Assembly (NCBI GenBank): GCA_002405525.1
Contig: DHLY01000104.1
Span: forward strand, 68,337 to 79,999
DNA: 11,663 bases
Direction: 5' to 3'
From: Proteobacteria bacterium UBA4656
Lineage (GTDB): Bacteria; Pseudomonadota; Gammaproteobacteria; Xanthomonadales; Ahniellaceae
Both the position numbers and the translations under genes were made by a program. The notes under the pieces were generated by a model. The model was not told the origin of the DNA, ran no database searches, and saw only the letters and a list, made by a program, of their open reading frames with translations. Below are positions 1 through 7,000 of the stretch, in pieces. The first letter of the stretch is position 1; each line of letters begins with the position of its first letter.

Positions 1-405
1 CTCGCCGGCCGCCATCTTCGGCAGGTACTGCTGGCGCTGTTCCTCGCTGCCGTAGGCGTAGATCGGGTACATGCACAGCGAGGACTGCACCGAAACGAAC
101 GAGCGGATGCCGGAGTCGCCGCGCTCCAGTTCCTGGCAGATCAGTCCGTACGACACGGCGTTCATGCCCGCGCAGCCGTACTCGGTCGGCAGCGAGGAAC
201 CCAGCAGGCCCATCGCCGCGATCTCCGGGACCAGGTGTTTCGGGAACTCGCCCTTGTCGAAGCACTCGCCGATGATCGGCAGCACGCGCTCGTCGGTGAA
301 GCGCGCCACCGTGTCCTGCACCATGCGCTCCTCCTCGGAGAGCATCGCGCGGACGTCGTACAGGTCGTAGGGATTGAGGGTGGCGAGCTGGGGCTTGGCG
401 TTCAT
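1..405 (-). CDS. gcdH: Glutaryl-CoA dehydrogenase, N-terminal part (cut by window edge)
   Basis: This is the first 135 codons of an acyl-CoA dehydrogenase family flavoenzyme; the rest lies beyond the left edge. The visible part is the N-terminal helical domain. It opens MNAKPQLATLNPYDLYDVR and has helix residues LSEEERMVQDTVARF near 22-36, an EYG turn near 75-77, and a block at about 101-132 containing RSFVSVQSSLCMYPIYAYGS followed by EEQRQQYLPKMA. That SVQSSL-MYPIYAYGSEEQ block is the signature I know from glutaryl-CoA dehydrogenases, which oxidise and decarboxylate glutaryl-CoA to crotonyl-CoA with FAD in lysine and tryptophan breakdown; electrons go to electron-transfer flavoprotein. The catalytic glutamate and the flavin-binding C-terminal half are not in the window. 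The start is supported by GAGGAG (413-418) seven bases before ATG. The gene lies 133 bp downstream of the nucleotidase on the same strand and appears to have its own promoter. Family confidence is high; the glutaryl-CoA specificity rests on the recalled motif. Confidence 0.9.
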   Translation of the reverse strand, partial: MNAKPQLATLNPYDLYDVRAMLSEEERMVQDTVARFTDERVLPIIGECFDKGEFPKHLVPEIAAMGLLGSSLPTEYGCAGMNAVSYGLICQELERGDSGIRSFVSVQSSLCMYPIYAYGSEEQRQQYLPKMAAGE

Positions 406-429
406 GGCGGGGCTCCTCGGAACCCGCGC

Positions 430-435
430 ATTCTA
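430..435 (-). promoter_or_regulatory. Candidate -10 box for gcdH
   Basis: Read on the minus strand, the gap upstream of gcdH contains TAGAAT, five of six matches to the sigma-70 consensus TATAAT and an unusual AT-rich patch in this GC-rich DNA. It sits 24 bases before the ATG, so transcription would start near 423 and leave a short leader holding the GAGGAG ribosome-binding site. No good -35 hexamer lies at the usual 16-18 base distance; a TTCACA is present but only 11 bases upstream. It suggests gcdH can be transcribed separately from the nucleotidase gene. Confidence 0.4.
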
Positions 436-538
436 GCCCGAAGCCATGTGAAGCCACCCGTGACGCCGCTTCGGCCCAGTCCGCCGAAGAGGGCTCAGGG
501 CCCTTCAAACCCGCCCGAAGCCGAAGCCCCGCAAGCCG

Positions 539-1426
539 CTACCGTGGATTGGACACCCCATGCGGCACATGCCCCGCCGCCACGTGGTCGCGCGCCGATT
601 CCACGTTGTGGTGCGAATCGTCGAAGAAGATGTCGGCGCCGAAGGCGCGCAGGAAGGGGCCCTTGTCGCGGCCGCCGAGGAACAACGCCTCGTCGATCCG
701 CACGCCCCACTCGCGCAGCGTGAGGATCACGCGCTTGTGCGCGGGCGCGGAGCGCGCGGTGACCAGGGCGGTGCGGATCGGCGACTGGCCCGCGGCGAAG
801 GCGCCCTGGATGCGGTGCAGGCGGTCGAGGAAGGCGCGGAACGGGCCGCCGCTGAGCGGATGCGCGGCCTTGCTGCGCTCGTTCTCGTGGAAGGCGGCCA
901 AGCCCTGCTCCTGCGAGACGCGCTCGCTCTCGTCGGAGAAGATCACCGCATCGCCGTCGAAGGCGATGCGCAACTGGTCGCTGGCGCGCTCGGGCGCCTT
1001 GGATGGCAGGATGGTCGCCGCGGCGATGCCGGCCTCCAGTGCCGAGCGCACGTCGTCGTGGTGGGCCGAAAGGAACAACTGCGCGCCGAACGGCTGCACG
1101 TAGGGCCAGGTCGGCGCACCGTTGGTGAAGGCGGCGCGCACGATCTCCAGCCCGTAGTGCTCGATCGAATTGAAGATCCGCAGCCCGGTGTCGGAGGAGT
1201 TGCGCGAGAGCAGGATCACCTCGACCCGCGGCGTGTCCTCGGACAGGCGATTGAGGCGCAGCAGTTTCTCGACCAGCGGGAAGGCGATGCCGCGCGAGAG
1301 GATCTCGTCCTCGCGCGCGATCTGGTATGCCCGGTACGCGTCGAGGCCCGCGGTCTCGAACAGTTCGTGGCTCTCGCGCAGGTCGAACAGGGCGCGGGAG
1401 GAAATCGCGACGACGAGGCTATCCAT
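539..1426 (-). CDS. Cytosolic-type 5'-nucleotidase (NT5C1 / PF06189-like, HAD fold)
   Basis: This 295-residue protein has no signal peptide or membrane segment and resembles the 5'-nucleotidase family that also includes the animal cytosolic enzymes cN-IA/cN-IB. Those enzymes hydrolyse AMP, IMP and related monophosphates to nucleoside and phosphate. The N-terminus carries the family's AISSRALFDL block (residues 7-16), then LSRNSSDTGLRIFNSI (73-88). Haloacid-dehalogenase motifs follow in order: motif I FDGDAVIF (156-163, with Asp157 as nucleophile and Asp159 as general acid), motif II LVTARS (221-226, Thr223), motif III Lys in GGRDKGPF (251-258), and motif IV DIFFDDS (265-271, two adjacent Asp for magnesium). 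All catalytic positions seem intact and the length is normal. The start codon lacks a proper Shine-Dalgarno (only AAGG directly abutting ATG), but the conserved N-terminus makes this start convincing. It follows the protease gene by 120 bp. The exact substrate cannot be read from the sequence. Confidence 0.85.
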   Translation of the reverse strand: MDSLVVAISSRALFDLRESHELFETAGLDAYRAYQIAREDEILSRGIAFPLVEKLLRLNRLSEDTPRVEVILLSRNSSDTGLRIFNSIEHYGLEIVRAAFTNGAPTWPYVQPFGAQLFLSAHHDDVRSALEAGIAAATILPSKAPERASDQLRIAFDGDAVIFSDESERVSQEQGLAAFHENERSKAAHPLSGGPFRAFLDRLHRIQGAFAAGQSPIRTALVTARSAPAHKRVILTLREWGVRIDEALFLGGRDKGPFLRAFGADIFFDDSHHNVESARDHVAAGHVPHGVSNPR

Positions 1427-1546
1427 CCTTGCGGCATCGCGGGAGAAAGGGACCCGGACGAATCAGCCCCGGACCAGAAAATCCGGCGATCGGACGAAGC
1501 CGCGCCCGCGCAACGCGCCACGCAGCGGCACCCGCCCGACCCCCGC

Positions 1547-3067
1547 TCACGGCGCGGCTTCGAACCCGTCGCGGAACATTGACGCCTCCGCCAACGCGCG
1601 CTGCACGGCAGCAAGCGCATCGACCCGCCCCCAGCCATGGATATGGTTGGGATAGGCAGTGGCGGGGAAAACCCCGCAGTCGAGGCCCGGGGGGCTCATC
1701 GGCAGCGCCGTCTCGCGCAGGATCCGCTCGACTGCGTCGACATCGCCGCGCAGTGCGGAGTTGGCGCTGATGACCAGCGCAGCCACACCCGCGACGTTGG
1801 GTGTGGCCATGCTGGTGCCGCTCATGCTGCCGTAACCGCCGTTCGCCAACGCCGAGCGTACCGAGGATCCCGGCGCTACCAGGTCGGGCTTGAGACGGTT
1901 GCTGCCGTCGACCGTCACCGGACCGATCAGCGAGAAAAACGACAGCACGTCGGAGTTGGTGGTCGATCCGACAGTGAAGACGTCGGGCGACGTCGCCGGC
2001 GGCACCGCGATACCACTGCAGGTGCCGGACGATCCGTTGCCGGCGGCCACCACGTTGACGATGCCGGCCGCGCGCACCGCGGCGAGCGCGGCGTCGAACG
2101 ACTCCAGCGTGCATTGCTCGCTGGCCGGGCAGCCCCACGAGTTGGTGATGATGTCCGGCGCACGCGACGAGTCGGGGTTCGCGCCGTCCACCGTCGTCGG
2201 TGCGAGGAAGAACTGGAAACAGGCGAGGTAGGTGCTCGGCCGACCATCGCCGGAGTCCATGTTGCGGCAACCGATCCACCGCGCGCCCGGCGCGACACCG
2301 ACCTGATTGGCGCCGCCGTCGTCGCCGAGCACTGTGCCCAGGGTATGCGTGCCGTGGTTGTCGTCGTCGCAGGGCACGCTGATCGCCACGCCACACGGAT
2401 TGACACCGGCGTTGATTTCGCTCCGCACGCCGTCAAACCAGTGGTAATCGTGGCTGGCACTGCTGCCGTTCCAGCCACGGTAACCGGCGCGCACCGCCAG
2501 GTGGTCCCACCGGTAGCCGGTGTCCTGCGCGCCGACCACCACCCCCTGGCCGCGCACGCCGAGCGCCCAGGCCTCCGGTGCGCGGACCCGGACGATGTTC
2601 GGCTCGACTGCCTTGGGCGCCGCCGGCTGGAAAGCCTCGGTGCGCGGCAGCCCGGCCCGGAAGGCACGGTCGGATTCGATCCGCAGCACCTCGGGGCGCG
2701 TCGCCACTTCCGCCAGCAGCGCCACGTCGAGCCGGGCCGAAATCGCATTCGCGATCCACAGCTCCCGCGCGGAAACGCCTCGCGCGGCTAATGCGTCGAG
2801 CATCCCGGCGCGCTCCACGGCCCCGGTGGCGCGCAGGTGCGCCACCACCGCCGCGCCACGCGCCGTCTTCGGCAGCCTGGCATCGATCAGGTACAGAGCC
2901 GGCTTGCCGCGCGCCACCAGCAGCACGTCCACCGCTGCACCGCCGGCTGCAGCCTCGAGCACGTCCGGCGCGACCTTCGCCCGCCAGTCTGCACCGGCGA
3001 GCGGCGGCGACAATGCCACGGCGAGGGCGGCGGCGAGCCCATGGCGAACGGACGGTCGATCGATCAT
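1547..3067 (-). CDS. Secreted bacillopeptidase F-like subtilisin (peptidase S8) with propeptide
   Basis: This 506-residue precursor is a serine endopeptidase expected to act outside the cytoplasm. Residues 1-26 look like a signal peptide: Arg4 and Arg8, a hydrophobic run GLAAALAVALS, and likely cleavage after AGA. Residues 27 to about 140 look like an S8 propeptide (inhibitor I9-like, ending VATRPEVLRIESDRAF). The catalytic domain has Asp182 (QDTG), His238 (DDNHGTHTLG), Asn344 in AAGNGS for the oxyanion hole, and Ser419 in SGTSMATPNVAG. Blocks such as GYRGWNG, HDYHWFDG, GVAPGARWIGCRNM and ACFQFFLAPT match the bacillopeptidase F-like subgroup as I remember it. Eight cysteines, all after the propeptide, suggest disulfides and export. 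The last residues are MFRDGFEAAP, a short tail after the final helix. ATG at 3067 gives a typical signal peptide; ATG at 3094 would add nine residues (MRQPRYAGR), and neither has a clear Shine-Dalgarno. It starts 35 bp after nadK, so co-transcription is likely. Confidence 0.88.
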   Translation of the reverse strand: MIDRPSVRHGLAAALAVALSPPLAGADWRAKVAPDVLEAAAGGAAVDVLLVARGKPALYLIDARLPKTARGAAVVAHLRATGAVERAGMLDALAARGVSARELWIANAISARLDVALLAEVATRPEVLRIESDRAFRAGLPRTEAFQPAAPKAVEPNIVRVRAPEAWALGVRGQGVVVGAQDTGYRWDHLAVRAGYRGWNGSSASHDYHWFDGVRSEINAGVNPCGVAISVPCDDDNHGTHTLGTVLGDDGGANQVGVAPGARWIGCRNMDSGDGRPSTYLACFQFFLAPTTVDGANPDSSRAPDIITNSWGCPASEQCTLESFDAALAAVRAAGIVNVVAAGNGSSGTCSGIAVPPATSPDVFTVGSTTNSDVLSFFSLIGPVTVDGSNRLKPDLVAPGSSVRSALANGGYGSMSGTSMATPNVAGVAALVISANSALRGDVDAVERILRETALPMSPPGLDCGVFPATAYPNHIHGWGRVDALAAVQRALAEASMFRDGFEAAP

Positions 3068-3102
3068 GCGGCCAGCATACCGCGGCTGCCGCATCGGCGG
3101 AT

Positions 3103-3942
3103 TCAGGGCGCGAACTGCTCGCTGAGGATCCGCTCCTCGAGGCTGTGCTCGGGGTCGAACAGCAGGGTGATCGCGTCGTCGCGCGATTCGCGGATCACCA
3201 CCTCGACCACGTCGCGCACCTCCGACGCGTCGGCGGTGGCCGACACCGGACGCTTGTAGTGGTCGAGGATGTCGAAGCGGACCTCGGTGTCCGAGCGCAG
3301 GATCGCACCGCGCCAGCGGCGCGGACGGAAGGCCGCGATCGGGGTCAACGCCAGCACGTCGGATCCCAGCGGCAGGATTGGCCCATGCGCCGACAGATTG
3401 TAGGCGGTCGACCCGGCCGGCGTGGCCAGCATCACCCCGTCGCAGACCAATTCGTCGATGCGCGGCCTGCCATTGAGGCTCACCTTGATCTTGGCGGCCT
3501 GTTTCGTCTGCCGCAGCAACGACACCTCGTTGAACGCCAACAACTCGCTGGTGTTCCCGCTCTCCCCGACCGCCGTCATCTTGAGCGGCCGCAGCACCGA
3601 GGGATGCCCCGCGGCGATGCGCTCGATGAGGCCGTCGGGCCGGTACAGATTCATCAGGAAACCCACCGTTCCCGCCTTCATGCCGAACACCGGTTTGCCG
3701 GTGTGACGCCAACGGTGCAGCGTCTGCAGCATGAAGCCGTCCCCTCCGAGCGCGACGATGACGTCGGCATGCTCCGGCGATGCCGTGCCGTAGCGCTGCT
3801 GCATTTCGGCCAGCGTGCGCTGGCCCTCTGGGGACTTGCTGGCGACGACGGCCACGGTCTTGGCGTCCATCAGGGTGCGGTCCTCGGCGGGTTTGCCGGA
3901 CAGGAGGCGGAGGGCGAGGTCGGACAGGGGGTCACTCATCAT
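3103..3942 (-). CDS. nadK: NAD kinase
   Basis: This cytoplasmic enzyme phosphorylates NAD+ to NADP+ with ATP and is the cell's source of NADP. The hallmark GGDG is at residues 66-69 ([14 protein letters not shown]), the substrate-binding NE pair at 138-139 ([10 protein letters not shown]), and the glycine-rich core [15 protein letters not shown] at 174-188. [11 protein letters not shown] (205-215), KRPVSATAD (230-238) and the [12 protein letters not shown] ending resemble the Xanthomonas/alphaproteobacterial subtype. As called, the protein is 279 residues, about 24 longer than I expect for this subtype. An internal ATG at 3870 ([12 protein letters not shown]) is preceded by GAGGA ten bases upstream and would give 255 residues. 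The ATG pair at 3942/3939 has no visible Shine-Dalgarno, yet the extra codons keep the GC-rich third positions of real coding sequence. The family is certain; the start is not. The gene lies 66 bp after glutamate dehydrogenase and 35 bp before the protease, all on one strand. Confidence 0.93.
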   Translation of the reverse strand: MMSDPLSDLALRLLSGKPAEDRTLMDAKTVAVVASKSPEGQRTLAEMQQRYGTASPEHADVIVALGGDGFMLQTLHRWRHTGKPVFGMKAGTVGFLMNLYRPDGLIERIAAGHPSVLRPLKMTAVGESGNTSELLAFNEVSLLRQTKQAAKIKVSLNGRPRIDELVCDGVMLATPAGSTAYNLSAHGPILPLGSDVLALTPIAAFRPRRWRGAILRSDTEVRFDILDHYKRPVSATADASEVRDVVEVVIRESRDDAITLLFDPEHSLEERILSEQFAP

Positions 3943-4008
3943 GCAGCGCCAGTGTGGAAGCCGCGAACGGGCGACGCCGGCCTCTGCCCGCCCGGCCGCG
4001 CACGGGTC

Positions 4009-7000
4009 TCACGCCGGGCGCGCGCCGACAGCCACCAGCTGCGCGAGCCGTCGGATGGCGACCGACACCGTCGGGTAGTCCATTGCGACCTGGTTGCGCA
4101 TCTCGGCCAGCATCGACAGCGTGAAGCGCAGCGAAGCGTCCTCGCGGCCCAGCCAGCGCTGCACCGCCCCGGCACCGTCCTCGGCGGCCTTGCCCGCAGC
4201 GAGCACCTGCGACACCAGCGCGCGCTGGTACGCGAACAACTCGTCGCGCAGGGTCCCGCGCGCCTGCGCATGCCAGCGGCCTTCCACCGGCAAATCCTCG
4301 ATGCGGGACATCAGCCACTTCAAGTGCAGCGCCTCGCCGAGCGCGAAGTAGGCTTGTGCGACGCGTTCGATAGGCTGCGCAAGTTCAGCCGCCACCTCGA
4401 CAATGTCGAACACCGACAACAGTGCAGGCAACTGCGACAGCGAACGGGCCAGGTCGGCTGGAAAGCCGGCGCTGCTCCAGCGCTCCAGTTCGCGGGCGGC
4501 CAACGCACGACCCTCGCCCGCGACAACCGTGTCCAGCGCGGCGCGCAGCGCCGCGACGCCCGGCGCGTAGCGCGACACCGCCGCGGCGATGTCGCGCCGG
4601 GCGGTCGGCAGATTAAGAAGCCAGCGCGTCGAGTGCCGCAGCAGGTACCAGATTCCCAGCAGCGCGTCGATCTGCGCGCCACCGTGCACTCTGCCGTCGA
4701 GCGCCTCGATCGCGCCCCAGGTTGCCCGGGCTTCCAGCACCTCGCGGGCGATGGTGTAGGCACGCGCGATCTCGCCGGGCGTGGCGCCGGTGTCCTCCTG
4801 CATGCGCATCACGAAGGTCGCGCCCATCCGGTTGACCGTGGAATTGGTCACCGCGGTGGCGATGATCTCGCGGCGCAGCCGGTGGCGCTCCATGCTGTCG
4901 CGGTAGCGCTCCTGCAACGGCGCCGGGAAGTAGCGCACCAGCTCCTTCGCCAGGTAGGGATCCTCCGGCACGTCGGAATCCAGCAACTGCTGGAACAGCA
5001 CGATCTTCGAGTAGGAGAGCAGGATCGACAGCTCGGGCCGGGTCAGGCCCTGGCCGCGCACCTTGCGTTCGGCGAACTCGGCGTCCGAGGGCAGGTATTC
5101 GATCTGGCGGTCGAGCAGGCCCTGCGACTCCAGCGTGCGCACGAAGTGCTGCTCGGCGCCGAGGCGCTGCACGCTCATGCGCTCCATCACGCTGATCGCC
5201 TGGTTCTGCAGGTAGTTGTCGCGCAGGACCAGTTGCTCGACCTCGCCCGTCATCGCCGCCAGCAGCGCGTTGCGTTCGTCCACCGACAGCTGCCCGCGCG
5301 CTACCGCATCGTTGAGCAGGATCTTGATGTTCACCTCGTGATCGGACGTGTCCACGCCCGCCGAGTTGTCGATGAAGTCGGTGTTCAGCAGCACGCCGGA
5401 CTGCGCGGCTTCGATCCTTCCCAACTGGGTCATGCCCAGGTTGCCGCCCTCGCCCACCACCTTGCAGCGAAGTTCGCGGCCGTTGACGCGCAGGGCGTTG
5501 TTGGCGCGGTCGCCGACGTCGGCGTTCGACTCCGTCGCGGCCTTGACGTAGGTGCCGATGCCGCCGTTCCACAGCAGGTCGACCGGCGACTTGAGGATGG
5601 CGCTCAGCAGTTCGGGCGGCGTCATCTGCGAGACGCTGCTCTCGATGCCGAGCGCGGCCTTGACCTCGGGCGTCAGCGGAATGGTCTTCGCGCTGCGCGG
5701 GTAGATGCCCCCGCCGGCGCTGATCAGCGACTTTTCGTAGTCGTCCCAGGACGAACGCGGCAGGCGGAACAGGCGCTCGCGCTCGGCGAACGACTTAGCC
5801 GCGTCGGGGTTCGGGTCGAGGAAGATGTGTCGGTGGTCGAAGGCGGCCAGCAGACGGATGTGGCGGCTGAGCAGCATGCCGTTGCCGAACACGTCGCCGG
5901 ACATGTCGCCGATGCCTACGCAGGTGAACTCCTCTGACTGCGAATCGCGGCCCAATGCCCGGAAGTGCCGCTTGACGGACTCCCAGCCGCCTTTGGCGGT
6001 GATGCCCATGCCCTTGTGGTCGTAACCGACCGAACCGCCGGAGGCGAACGCGTCACCGAGCCAGAACCCGTGCTGCGCCGAGATCGAGTTGGCGATGTCG
6101 GAGAATGTCGCCGTGCCCTTGTCGGCGGCCACCACCAGGTAGGGGTCGTCGCCATCGTGGCGCACCACGCCGTCCGGGTGCACCACGGTGTCGCCGGCGA
6201 GGTTGTCGGTAACGTCGAGCAGGCCATTGATGAAGAGGCGGTAGCAGGCCACGCCTTCGGCGAGCTGCGCATCGCGGTCGCCCCCGGAAGGCGGGCGCTT
6301 GACGTAGAAACCGCCCTTGGCGCCGACCGGCACGATCACGGTGTTCTTGACCATCTGCGCCTTGACCAGCCCCAGCACCTCGGTGCGGAAATCCTCGCGC
6401 CGATCCGACCAGCGCAGGCCGCCACGCGCGACCGGGCCGAAGCGCAGGTGCACGCCCTCCACCCGTGGGCCGTAGACGAAGATCTCGCGATGGGGCCGCG
6501 GTTTCGGCAAGTCCGGCACCTTGGCCGGATCGAGCTTGAAGGCGATGCACTCCTTCGGCCGGCCGTCGCGCAGCTGGAAGTAGTTGGTTCGCAGGGTGGC
6601 CTTGATGATGGCCATGAAGCTGCGCAGGATGCGGTCCTCGTCGAGGCTCGCCACGGAGTCCATCACCGCATTGAGACCGTGCACCACGGTGTCGACCTGG
6701 GCGGCGCGAGAGAACCCGCGCGAGGTCGCGATCTGCTCGGCGATACCACCGTGCGTCCTCGCAGTGACTTCGTCGACCAGCGGCTCGATCTCACGCAGCA
6801 ACCGCTTGCGCTCGGCCTCGGTGAGGCTGCGACTGGCGCCCTCCCTGGCGGGGTCGAACTTGGCTTCGAAAAGCTCGGCCAGCAGGCGCGCCTGCAGCGG
6901 ATAGCGGTTGAGTGTCGCTTCCATGTAGGACTGCGAGAACGGCACTCCCACCTGAAGCAGGTACTTGCAGACGCCGCGCAGCATCGACACCTGGCGCCAG

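Noticed and set aside
490..504. AGGGC-TCAGG-GCCCT hairpin after the nucleotidase as a terminator
   Set aside because: The stem is only five base pairs and no T-run follows on the minus strand, so I cannot support a terminator.
1469..1486. CCGGA/TCCGG inverted repeat between protease and nucleotidase
   Set aside because: Five-base arms with an eight-base loop and no T-run; likely chance in GC-rich DNA. I see no firm promoter in this 120-bp gap either.
1419..2396. Second minus-strand frame of 325 codons inside the protease gene
   Set aside because: Out-of-frame translation of the same DNA, Arg-rich, with no motifs, while the subtilisin triad is intact in the other frame.
3068..3712. In-frame upstream extension of the protease to an ATG at 3712
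   Set aside because: The extension lies inside the nadK coding sequence in another frame, and its translation is Arg/Gly/Ala-rich noise. A signal peptide begins at 3067 (or 3094).
2578..5937. Plus-strand open frame of 1119 codons opposite protease, NAD kinase and glutamate dehydrogenase
   Set aside because: Its translation is rich in Arg, His, Gln, Ala and Gly with no recognisable domain and spans three well-supported minus-strand genes. Long antisense frames are expected in GC-rich coding DNA.
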